From assembly GCA_020717935.1 (NCBI GenBank), contig DYDK01000061.1, forward strand, positions 1 through 9,087: 9,087 bases of DNA. Reading direction: 5' to 3'. Below the pieces are notes generated by a model. That model did no database searches. It saw only the letters and a program-made list of their open reading frames with translations, and was not told where the DNA came from. A program made the translations under genes and the position numbers. Numbering within the stretch: the first letter of the stretch is position 1; every line of letters starts with the position of its first letter. Origin of the DNA: Desulfocapsa sp. GTDB taxonomy: Bacteria > Desulfobacterota > Desulfobulbia > Desulfobulbales > Desulfocapsaceae. Below, piece by piece: positions 1 to 7,161 of this stretch.

Positions 1-69
1 CGGAGTACAGGATAGGTGCGTTTAAAAAACGGTAAAAAACACCAAAAACAACCATGTACTGTTGCGCTG

Positions 70-1959
70 TCAGTAAAAAATAAAATTAGCACCACAAGCA
101 TGTGAGCCTATGCACAAATCCCCTGCGTAAAACTCGACGAGAGGGGGTTTCCGTTCAGGCACTATATCATTGTTTTTAAGGTTCTCTGTTGACAATGCGC
201 TGGAAAGCTCTTCAATCCGTACCCTTAAAGCTCCGCCAGGCATTGCTGCCTGGGTGAACTCGTCGGCGGGGAGGGGTTTGCTGAAATAGTAACCCTGAAT
301 TTGGCTGCAATTCTGGCGGATAAGGGTGTTGAGTTGCTGGGTGGTTTCGACACCCTCGGCTATGACCTCCATGTTCAAGCATCTGGCCATGCTGAGGATG
401 GTATCGACAATGACCGGTTCATTCTGCTGGTTTCGTGCTTCGTTGTCGGTAATGAAAGAGCGATCAATCTTCAGTTGGCTGACGGGCATGCGTTGGAGAT
501 AGTTGAGCGATGAATACCCGGTTCCGAAATCATCAATGGAAAGCTGGATTCCCAATGCTCGGAAGGCATGCATCTTGCGGATCACCTCTTCACTGTCTTG
601 CATGATTACACTTTCGGTCAATTCTAAGCAGAGTTGTTGGGGGTTAAAGCCGGTTTCTGATAGGATTTTGATGATTCTGGTGTCTAAATCCGGTTGCTGG
701 AACTGGCGGGTGGAGATGTTGACCGACAGAATAAATGGTGGCCAACCGTCATCAACCCAGCTCTTTGCTTGGGTGCAGGCGGTTTTAAGTATCCATTCAC
801 CCACCGGCACAATCATGCCTGTTTCTTCAAGAATCGAAATAAATTCGGCGGGAAAAATAAGATCAGTGGCTGGTTGCCAGCGAACCAAGGCCTCCATGCC
901 AAAGATGGTGTGCTGGTTGACATTTATCTGCGGTTGATAGTAGACCAGAAATTCATCCCGCTCCAAGGCCCGGCGGAGGAGATGTTCGGTCTCCATGCGG
1001 GTGTGGAGTTCTTGGTTGATGGTTTTTGTGAAGAATTGATAGTTGTTTTTTCCCAGATTCTTGGCATGGTACATGGCGACATCGGCATATTTCAGCAACA
1101 AATCGATTGTTTGGCCATCTTCAGGATAGAGGGCGATGCCGATACTGACTGAAATGAAAAATTCTTTTCCCTCAACAACGAAAGCAGCGGAAAAAAGAGC
1201 AAGAATATCTTCAGCCATGTGGGCTGTATCTTCTTTTTTCACCAGATTATCCTGCCAGATGACAAATTCATCGCCACCAAAGCGAGCAAATGTGTCCACC
1301 TTCCCCAAGGATGATTGCAGCCTTTGCCCAACGGTTTGCAAGATGAGATCTCCTTGCGTATGGCCGATGGTATCGTTGATAATCTTAAAATTGTCCAGAT
1401 CAAGAAGCAGGATAGCCATACCTTTCTGCTGGTGGTCAGTAGTCGTCATCGAGCGGCTGATCCGTTCACAGAGCAGATTGCGATTGGGCAGACCGGTGAG
1501 TTGGTCGTAGGTTGCCTGATGGAGGAGTTGGGCTTCGTATTCGCGGCGGGCTGTGACATCCATTCCCACGCAAAGAATATTTTCAATGCTGCCATCGGCT
1601 CCATAAAAAGGCTTGTTAGTCCAGGAAATCCAGATCCTTTCTCCGTTTTTACGCATATTTTCGTTTTCGTTGTTGATGAAAGCATCAGGGGTAAGGCATA
1701 GAGCCTGGATCATCCGCTCCATATCTTGACCGAGGGAGTCAAGGGCGGGGACAATAGTGCCAATGACACTGTGACCAATGATTTCAGCCTGGGTAAATCC
1801 AAAAAAATGTTCAGCAAATTCATTGAAAAAAACGATTTGGCCTTTACTGTCCATACGGATAATAAGGCTGTTGGCATTGTGCACCAGCTCGCTATATTCG
1901 TGTTCACTCTTTTGTCTGGCCTCTTCAGCCTTGCTTCGTTCCTGTATCTCCGCCTCTAA
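70..1959 (-). pseudogene. 3' fragment of a split sensor: coiled coil-PAS-GGDEF-EAL (c-di-GMP turnover)
   Basis: This is the cytoplasmic half of a membrane sensor that makes and/or degrades cyclic di-GMP. Numbering from the GTG at 1884, it has a PAS domain (about 1-115), a GGDEF domain with intact GGDEF at 203-207, and an EAL domain with EAL at 331-333, DDFGTGYSS at 451-459, Lys472 and Glu510, so both catalytic sites look usable. The inhibitory I-site (RxxD) reads GKVD at 194-197, so product feedback is probably lost. The frame is open upstream of 1884 through a charged coiled coil to Leu at 1957-1959, then enters the inserted element and meets a TGA at 1969-1971. No good start with a Shine-Dalgarno sequence is visible; the GTG at 1884 or ATG at 1854 could give a shortened product. 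It joins in frame to the 2121-3053 fragment once the element is removed. Domain assignment is very secure; whether any protein is made is unknown. Confidence 0.9.
1957..1959. repeat. Target-site duplication TAA, left copy
   Basis: TAA on the plus strand next to the left end of the palindromic element; read on the minus strand it is the Leu codon TTA of the coiled coil (L-E-A-E-I). The matching copy is at 2139-2141. A 2-bp TA duplication cannot be told apart from 3 bp by sequence alone. Confidence 0.75.
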
Positions 1960-2138
1960 GGAGGCTACTCAAAATAAACTGGACAAAATTGCGCTCGGAT
2001 TTGGGTTGGATTTGGTCGGGACGATTGAACAAAACCGCAGGCATAATTGTGTTATGTCGAGGATTTTGTGATTGAGAATCGGCCAAATACGACCCGAAGA
2101 CGAGATGCAAGGTGTTCAGGTTATTTTGAATAGCCTCC
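1960..2138. mobile_element. 179-bp full-length palindromic MITE-like insertion in the sensor gene
   Basis: The ends are inverted repeats: GGAGGCTACTCAAAATAA at 1960-1977 and its complement with one mismatch at 2121-2138. The similarity does not stop there. The two 87-base arms pair imperfectly over their whole length, for example TTTGG, CAAAA and CATAA blocks each face their complement, around a 5-base loop (TTGTG, 2047-2051) exactly at the midpoint. It is flanked by the direct repeat TAA at 1957-1959 and 2139-2141. There is no transposase; the element is far too short and holds no credible gene. Deleting the element plus one TAA restores the host reading frame exactly. This makes it a non-autonomous element (MITE) presumably moved by a transposase elsewhere in the genome. 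The family is not one I can name. As RNA it would fold into a long hairpin. Confidence 0.9.
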
Positions 2139-3053
2139 TAAATGGCTGGTTCGTGCTTTGACTTGCGCACCCAAGATAATGGTAAAAAACAGAAGTACCA
2201 GGATGATGCTCGCAGTGATCCAGATAAAGGCCGGAATCCATTTGGGAGCAGCCTGTTTTTTGGTCAGTCCCAGCCATCGTTCCAGTGATTGATAATAGGG
2301 GGAGGTCGTGTCGTCTTTTAATATTTTCAGATGCTTGTCAAGGGCGGCAATGAGATTGGCGTGCGTCCCTTTGGGGACGGCATAGTGAACTTCAATGGGG
2401 TTGAAGACTATAGGGCTGGCTTTGAGATTTGGATACTGGTTTTCGTTTTGCAGGGCATAAAACCGGCCAACAACACCGGCATCTGCCTGGCCGCTGTCCA
2501 CCGTGTGGAAAACGGCATCAAAGTTATCTACTGGCAGGTAATGAGCCTTGATTCCAAACTGGTCCAGCATGGAATGAAGTGCCAAGTGGTGGGTATCATT
2601 GGCAATGACGGCAATACGCTTCTCGGCCAGATCAAAATATGATTGGACTGAGGAGCGGCTCGGGATATAGATTTGTCCCCAATTGGCGATGACATTGATG
2701 GCGTTGAAGTCGTATTGTTCGGCCCGTTTTTTGGAATAAGCGATGGTGACCATGAGGTCAATCTCTTTATTTTTCAGACTTTCTAAACACTTGTCAAAGG
2801 TGTCGGGGACAAACTCCAACTGCCAGCCTTCCTGTGTGGCGACGACTTTTAAGATATCAATGAGGATCCCATCGGGTTTGCCCCTTTCATTCATAAACGA
2901 AAGGGGCGGATTTTGTTCCAGGCCGACTTTGATGGGGGCGCTGGCCATGGTATTTTGTGTCAGGGTCCACAGGGTACAAGCCAGCAGGCAGGGGATGAGG
3001 CACAAAAAAAGAAGGCGAATGGTGGGGGAAAAGATGGTCTTATGGATATTCAT
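2121..3053 (-). pseudogene. 5' fragment of the split sensor: periplasmic solute-binding (SBP_bac_3-like) domain plus membrane helix
   Basis: This is the sensing half of the interrupted gene. Residues about 12-31 form a signal sequence with a plausible cleavage after ASA (37-39). Residues about 40-265 match the type of family 3 extracellular solute-binding proteins (PPLSF near the start, GILIDIL, then DLMVTIAYSKKRAEQYDF), as found in BvgS-like and GGDEF sensors. A hydrophobic helix at about 272-294 is followed by the basic QVKART segment that normally leads into a coiled coil. The frame then runs into the inserted element, adds GGYSK and stops at TAA (2121-2123). The 310-residue product could still be exported and anchored, but it has lost its output domains. 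The start ATG at 3051-3053 lacks a clear Shine-Dalgarno sequence. The ligand cannot be read from the sequence; the family usually binds amino acids or related small molecules. Confidence 0.88.
2139..2141. repeat. Target-site duplication TAA, right copy
   Basis: Second copy of the 3-bp target repeat. On the minus strand it is the codon for Leu305 of the binding-domain fragment, the last host residue before the element begins. Confidence 0.75.
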
Positions 3054-3140
3054 GCCAGGTTGTGTCGTTGATGCATAATGTGTTGTGCTTGAGTTGAATG
3101 TCGTGTGTGGATGATACCGGATTGGCCATGAAGCTCATGG

Positions 3141-3166
3141 TGCTGGATTGTAATCCAGCATTTTTT
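3141..3166 (+). terminator. Perfect 9-bp inverted repeat followed by T6: terminator on the plus strand or operator over the -10
   Basis: TGCTGGATT and AATCCAGCA (3141-3160) are a perfect inverted repeat separated by GT, followed on the plus strand by six T residues (3161-3166). Just before it lies a second inverted repeat, CCATGA/TCATGG (3126-3140). This has the form of an intrinsic terminator for plus-strand transcription, although no plus-strand gene precedes it. Because it covers the -10 of the minus-strand promoter, a repressor operator is an alternative reading. Confidence 0.45.
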
Positions 3167-3177
3167 CTTTGTGTCAA
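3147..3177 (-). promoter_or_regulatory. Putative sigma70 promoter of the sensor gene
   Basis: On the minus strand a perfect -35 TTGACA (3177-3172) is followed after 19 bases by TACAAT (3152-3147), five of six matches to the -10 consensus. The spacing is 2 bases longer than ideal; TTACAA one base upstream gives 18. Transcription would begin near 3140, leaving a leader of about 87 nt before the start codon at 3053. The -10 lies within a perfect inverted repeat (see 3141-3160). Inferred from sequence only. Confidence 0.45.
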
Positions 3178-3233
3178 CGGTGGAGCCATTAAACCGTTGT
3201 ACAAAAAATAACTCATCCGTTTTACTCTCATGA

Positions 3234-3279
3234 ACGGCATAATCCCCAAGGGGATTTCCTGCGGGGCGTAACAGGCCGT
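3234..3279 (-). other. Possible folded RNA element (three-way junction) between dus and the sensor gene
   Basis: On either strand this stretch can form a closing stem (ACGG 3234-3237 with CCGT 3276-3279) enclosing two hairpins: AATCCCC/GGGGATT (3241-3256) and CCTG/CAGG (3258-3275). It lies 25 nt past the dus stop and well upstream of the sensor promoter. There is no T run after it, so it is not a classical terminator. It does not show the conserved motifs of the c-di-GMP-I (GEMM) riboswitch. Function unknown; the pairing is seen directly but may be chance. Confidence 0.25.
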
Positions 3280-3303
3280 AAAGGAATGGATAAAAAGCAC
3301 AGA

Positions 3304-4265
3304 CTATTTCTTAACGGCCCCTAACTGGAAAGCCGCATCAATAGTGGTACAATAATGGTCTATTGTACTGGTTTTTTTTATTCTTTTCCACAGTTTTTGT
3401 TGCTCAGGAAAAGCTGTGGCGAGATAGAGCCATATCTGCTTCATGCGGCCCAGAAGGTGAGCGGGGCCGGCGAGATGTTTCTGGTACTCAGTGAAGAGGT
3501 CATGGTGAAAGGCCATGAGCTTGGCCCTTTGTTGCTCGTGGCTGTAATGATGGCCCTTGATGGTCAGGGCTAAAAAGGGGTCAGCCAGAAGACCGCGGCC
3601 AATCATCCATTTGTGGATGCTGGGAAATTGTGTTTGCAGGTCGAGCAAGTCGTGGGGATTCGTGATGTCCCCATTATAGACCAAGGGGTGACGGCTCAGT
3701 TCCAAACAGCGGCCGAAGCTGTCGGGGTCGGTGTTTCCTTTGTAAAGTTGCTTGCCCAGGCGGGCATGAATAATAATCTCGGTAAGCGGGTAGTCGTTGA
3801 GTCTGGGCAGGAGGGTTATCAGCTCATCGGGGTGATTCAGGCCTAAGCGGGTTTTGATGGAAAGTTTGAGCGGGAGTTGAGGGAGGATAAAATCGAGCAG
3901 GGAGAGGATGGCTTCGGGATAGGGAAGCAGCCCTGAGCCGCGCTGTTTGCGAGTGACCATGGGGGCCGGACAGCCGAGATTCCAGTTGATTTCTGTGTAT
4001 CCGAGTGTGTGAAGTCCACGGGCAAGGGCTAAAATCCCGTCGGGGTTGGTGTGGAGAAACTGAGGGATAAGCGGCAAGGCCGTGTTGTTTTCCGGGAGGA
4101 GATCACGGAGCTGGCGAGGGTCAAATCTGGCGTGGGGTTGCGGGTTGATAAGGGGGCAATGGCCTGATCAACTCCGCCAAAATGGCGCTGAAAGAGGCTG
4201 CGAAATACCCAGTCGGTGATTCCGCGAATAGGCGCCAGATAAAGGAAGGGGAGAGTGTTAGTCAT
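3304..4265 (-). pseudogene. dus: tRNA-dihydrouridine synthase, frameshifted
   Basis: Dus enzymes use FMN and NADPH to reduce uridines in tRNA to dihydrouridine. The N-terminal part begins at the ATG at 4265 (TNTLPFLYLAPIRGITDWVF, the typical LAP..GITD opening). The frame is lost near 4152-4156, and the rest (about LINPQP..RQLRDLLPENNTALPLIPQF onward, to 3304) continues in another frame. The second part has NLGCP with the conserved cysteine, the KTRLG segment, the IHAR motif and the MIGRGLLADPFL phosphate-binding loop. Adding one C to the run of five Cs joins both parts into a normal 320-residue protein, close to the usual 310-330. The start overlaps the upstream thioredoxin gene by 8 nt (ATGACTAA), implying translational coupling. 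Either a true inactivating deletion or a base-call error in a homopolymer; everything else is intact, so an error is quite possible. The exact Dus subtype cannot be fixed from sequence alone. Confidence 0.88.
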
Positions 4266-4755
4266 GGTCGTCGGCTTTTGCTTCCCGAATCCATCCTTCC
4301 ACCTGGGCCAGGGTGGGCTTGATCCCGGCGATTTTGATCTGGCCATTGATGATTAAAGCCGGAGTGGCCATGACTCCTAATCGCCAGATCTCATCACGAT
4401 CATGGATCTGTTCGATGTCGGCGGCGATTCCGGCCCGTTCCATGGCGTTGATAAGCATGGTTTGCAGGTTGTTGCAACTGACGCAGCCGCTGCCGAGGAT
4501 GCGGATCATCAGATGTTGGTCGAGAGTGTCGTGGTGCCCCGTCAGTTTCCGGTATTCCCTGCGTATGGCGTCCCTGTACTTTTCGATCATCGAGGAAGGA
4601 ATATAATTGCAATCCTTGACTGCCTGAAGAATAAAGCAGATGGCTGCAGATTCTCCCATTTTAGCGGCTATGGCACGGTTGATGGCGCTATCAAGTCCGA
4701 TTAAACCAATGGTAGTTTTTCCGATCCTGATTTTTTGAGGGGTAGGAGTATCCAT
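4258..4755 (-). CDS. Two-domain thioredoxin_3 (small redox-active disulfide) protein
   Basis: The C-terminal domain, residues about 82-160, is a thioredoxin_3/glutaredoxin-like fold: MIRILGSGC start, CxxC at Cys91-Val-Ser-Cys94, cis-proline loop MATPAL at about 129-134, and INGQIKIAG after it. This family (TIGR00412 type) is a small cytoplasmic dithiol protein, usually only about 75-80 residues. Here it carries an extra N-terminal domain (residues about 8-73: RIGKTTIGLIGLDSAI, then NYIPSSMIEKYRDAIRREY) that I do not recognise by name. No signal peptide. The gene overlaps the start of dus, suggesting a two-gene operon, and is divergent from the CCA enzyme gene. The start ATG at 4753-4755 has no strong Shine-Dalgarno site; no in-frame alternative nearby is better. 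The redox partner is unknown. Confidence 0.82.
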   Translation of the reverse strand: MDTPTPQKIRIGKTTIGLIGLDSAINRAIAAKMGESAAICFILQAVKDCNYIPSSMIEKYRDAIRREYRKLTGHHDTLDQHLMIRILGSGCVSCNNLQTMLINAMERAGIAADIEQIHDRDEIWRLGVMATPALIINGQIKIAGIKPTLAQVEGWIREAKADDHD

Positions 4756-4853
4756 AGCTGTTTGTCATGGTTTCTGGTAGAGAGAAAAAGGTGTGAGGGG
4801 TTACAATGATGGATGCCCCTGATTTTCCCCACGATAAACGAAAGTGATTTGAG

Positions 4854-6365
4854 ATGAAAGCAGAAAGAAGCGAGGAGTGGTTTGATCTGACATTCTTACG
4901 GGCAAAAATGTATGAGTATCCGGCATCACTGCTGGCGTCCCTGCAAAGAGTGGCGCAACGGCACGGGCTGGAGATGTTTGTCGTTGGCGGTACAGTGCGG
5001 GATTGGTTGCTGGGCCGAAATCCAGGCGATCTGGATCTGACCGTGGCCCGTGATGCCGTGGCCTGTTGCCATTCTTTAATTGCTGAGTTGGGGAGCGGGA
5101 CTTTTGTGTTGCTGGGTCGTGGCGATGCGGAGGCAGCGAGGGTGGTGTGGCGGGGCGTGACCATTGATTTTTCCAGTTTTCGCTGTGGTGCCACTACTAT
5201 CGAAGAAGACTTATGTCTTCGTGATTATACCATTAATGGTATGGGGCTTTTTTTGACGACTGTGTTTGATGAAACTGCGCCGCTTCATTTTCTTGACCCC
5301 CTGCACGGTAGTGATGACCTTGAAAACAAGGTGTTACGAGCCTGCCCTCAAGCCTTTGTCGCTGATCCCTTGCGGATGCTGCGCGGTTATCGTTTGTGTG
5401 CCACTCTTGGTTTTACGATGGAGGCGGCCACAGTGAGTGAGCTCAGTCAGCAGGTGGAGCTGATTACCCGGGTCTCCAGGGAGCGGGTCAGCCATGAGTT
5501 GGACCTGATTATGGATTCTGAACGGGCCCACGCAACCATCAGTGAGATGGCTCTTAGCGGGCTGCTTTGGCAGATTATTCCCGAACTGGCTCAGGGTTTG
5601 GGGGTGGTGCAGCCCGGATTTCATCATTTGGATGTGTTTCATCACAGTCTGGCTGCCCTTGGTTTCATGGAGGAAATTCTGGTGACCCCGGAGCTTTTTT
5701 ATTCACAGTGTGCCGTGTGGATTCAGGGCTATATCGTTCATCCAGGCATGAAGGGGAAATTGAAATGGGCAGCTCTACTCCATGATTTGGGTAAGCCCCC
5801 GTGCATGGCGATTCGAGAAGATAAAGGCGGCAGAATTACATTCTATAACCATGATCAGGTGGGCAAGGGGCTGGTGTTGCGGCTGGGACGAGAGTGGAAA
5901 TGGAGCAATGAAAAGCGGGAGTGGGTCGCTGACCTGATTGGGATGCACATGCAGCCCTTTCATCTTTGCAATGTACGACGGAATGGGGCATTGAGTCGCA
6001 AGGCCTGTCTTAATCTCAGTAAAAAGGCGGGAGCTGATCTGATTGGCCTGTTTCTTCTGGCTATGGCCGATAGTTTGGCTGGTAAAGGCGAAAAAAAACC
6101 GCCTGCGATGGAGATTGAGCTGGCCGACTTGCTGGCTGAAATTCTGAATATGTATGATCGGTATATCCAGCCCGTTATCGATGGGCCTCGTCTTCTTACT
6201 GGGCAGGACTTGAGGACTCTCTTTTCTCTGCAACCAGGCCCCCTTTTTTCCCGCATTCTTGATGGCCTTCAGAGAGCACAGGTGGAAGGTGAAGTGGCGT
6301 CTCGGGGGGATGCTGAACGATGGGTGGATCGATATCTGGCTGCTGAGCAAAAGGGTGGTGGGTAG
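4854..6365 (+). CDS. CCA tRNA nucleotidyltransferase / poly(A) polymerase family protein with HD domain
   Basis: A class II nucleotidyltransferase that adds CCA (or only part of it, or A residues) to RNA 3' ends. Motifs visible: VVGGTVRDWLL (43-53) with the GG helix, GDLDL (58-62) giving the metal-binding D59 and D61, RDYTINGM (123-130), DPLRMLRGYR (171-180) and SRERVSHEL (208-216). The C-terminal half is an HD phosphohydrolase domain: HH at 263-264, HDLGKP (310-315), then HDQVG (333-337), as in E. coli-type CCA enzymes with phosphatase activity. At 503 residues it is somewhat long. The start at 4854 is the longest; ATG at 4908 (MYEYP, residue 19) leaves the more usual distance to the GG motif and may be the real start, neither having a strong ribosome site. 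Some related bacteria split CC- and A-adding activities between two enzymes, so exact specificity is left open. Confidence 0.88.
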   Translation: MKAERSEEWFDLTFLRAKMYEYPASLLASLQRVAQRHGLEMFVVGGTVRDWLLGRNPGDLDLTVARDAVACCHSLIAELGSGTFVLLGRGDAEAARVVWRGVTIDFSSFRCGATTIEEDLCLRDYTINGMGLFLTTVFDETAPLHFLDPLHGSDDLENKVLRACPQAFVADPLRMLRGYRLCATLGFTMEAATVSELSQQVELITRVSRERVSHELDLIMDSERAHATISEMALSGLLWQIIPELAQGLGVVQPGFHHLDVFHHSLAALGFMEEILVTPELFYSQCAVWIQGYIVHPGMKGKLKWAALLHDLGKPPCMAIREDKGGRITFYNHDQVGKGLVLRLGREWKWSNEKREWVADLIGMHMQPFHLCNVRRNGALSRKACLNLSKKAGADLIGLFLLAMADSLAGKGEKKPPAMEIELADLLAEILNMYDRYIQPVIDGPRLLTGQDLRTLFSLQPGPLFSRILDGLQRAQVEGEVASRGDAERWVDRYLAAEQKGGG

Positions 6366-6420
6366 TGGGGTTAATGGTCGTTTTCTCAGGTTGAGTTGCG
6401 GGTGTTCAATCGTTTCCGCC

Positions 6421-6449
6421 TTGTCAAAGATGGTTAAATGGAATAAAGT
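6421..6449 (+). promoter_or_regulatory. Putative sigma70 promoter for rlmE-yebC-ruvC
   Basis: TTGTCA (6421-6426), an ideal 17-base spacer, and TAAAGT (6444-6449); five of six and four of six consensus matches. It ends 29 bases before the rlmE start codon, leaving a short leader. It lies in the 113-bp gap between the CCA enzyme gene and rlmE, the only sizeable gap in the plus-strand cluster. Inferred. Confidence 0.4.
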
Positions 6450-6478
6450 ACCTTGAAATTTACGGGGACTCTACAGGG

Positions 6479-7132
6479 ATGCGGAAAGTAAAAGATTTTT
6501 ATTATCAGAAGGCCAAGCAGGATAAATATCCGGCTCGCTCCATTTATAAGCTCGAAGAGGCTCAAAAAAAATATCATTTCCTGCGGAGGGGCGACTCGGT
6601 GCTGGATCTGGGGTGCTGCCCGGGAAGCTGGTCCTTGTATGCTTCGGAGCTTGTTGGTGAAAAGGGTGTGGTGGTGGGCGTTGATTTGCAGGAGACGGCC
6701 AAGGTCCCGCGAGCGGGCGGTGCCCCTATTCACTGGATTATGGCCGACATTATGGCCCCTGAATTAGTGGTGCAGTTACGAAAAATCAGGCCGGCCTTCA
6801 AAGTCTTAATTTCTGATCTGGCCCCCAAAACCACGGGCAATCGCTGGGCCGATCATCAGCAATCGCTGAATTTGATCCGTCAGACTTTGGTGATGGCCGA
6901 AACCCTGCTCCACGAGAAGGGGCATTTCTTATGCAAGGCCTTTCAGGGTGAGGATTTTCCTGTTTTTGTAGCTGAGATGCAGACTCATTTTGAAATGGTC
7001 AAGGTGTTGAAACCCAAAAGTTCCCGAACCGAGAGTCGGGAGGTTTTTATTTTGGGGATGGGATTCAAAAAAATGAAGTCAGAGCCGTCCGGAACAATAG
7101 CGGTTTCGACTCAGCTGGATGTGTCTTTGTAG
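6479..7132 (+). CDS. rlmE: 23S rRNA (uridine-2'-O-)-methyltransferase, RlmE/FtsJ family
   Basis: Transfers a methyl group from S-adenosylmethionine to the 2'-OH of a uridine in the A-loop of 23S rRNA (U2552 in E. coli), helping large-subunit assembly. The opening ARSIYKLEEAQ is diagnostic, the SAM-binding motif is DLGCCPGSW (43-51), and the catalytic tetrad K-D-K-E is present as Lys24, Asp113 (in ISDLAPKTTG), Lys153 (in LCKAFQG) and Glu188 (in ESREVF). The 217-residue length fits the family. The ATG at 6479 is preceded by AGGG very close and GGGGA a little further upstream, a modest ribosome site. The last dozen residues after GFKK are not conserved-looking. Followed after 29 bp by the YebC gene, probably on the same transcript. 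Confidence 0.93.
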   Translation: MRKVKDFYYQKAKQDKYPARSIYKLEEAQKKYHFLRRGDSVLDLGCCPGSWSLYASELVGEKGVVVGVDLQETAKVPRAGGAPIHWIMADIMAPELVVQLRKIRPAFKVLISDLAPKTTGNRWADHQQSLNLIRQTLVMAETLLHEKGHFLCKAFQGEDFPVFVAEMQTHFEMVKVLKPKSSRTESREVFILGMGFKKMKSEPSGTIAVSTQLDVSL

Positions 7133-7161
7133 TATATTTTTAATAAAATCAAGGGAATATT

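Noticed and set aside
1960..2138. Complete insertion sequence
   Set aside because: At 179 bp it cannot encode a transposase; the 61-residue frame through it (1925-2110) is an accident of the palindrome.
3040..3300. 86-residue minus-strand open frame between dus and the sensor gene
   Set aside because: It starts with GTG without ribosome site, overlaps the sensor start in another frame, spans the promoter-like and hairpin sequences, and has no recognisable domain.
3200..3300. c-di-GMP (GEMM) riboswitch upstream of the c-di-GMP sensor gene
   Set aside because: The conserved GEMM core sequences were looked for on the minus strand and are absent.
4145..4165. Programmed -1 ribosomal frameshift in dus
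   Set aside because: The zero-frame codons GCC CCC TTA do not form an X XXY YYZ slippery heptamer, and the Dus family is not known to use recoding; a one-base deletion or error is simpler.
4756..4853. Divergent promoters between the thioredoxin and CCA enzyme genes
   Set aside because: A TACAAT at 4802-4807 is present, but no acceptable -35 at the right distance; the minus-strand candidate TTGTAA lacks a good -10.
4691..5194. 167-residue minus-strand frame opposite the CCA enzyme start
   Set aside because: Rich in Ser, Arg and Pro, antisense to well-conserved nucleotidyltransferase motifs and overlapping the thioredoxin gene; a shadow frame.
5775..6350. 191-residue minus-strand frame opposite the HD half of the CCA enzyme
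   Set aside because: The plus strand carries clear HD motifs in this region; the antisense frame has no domain and biased composition.
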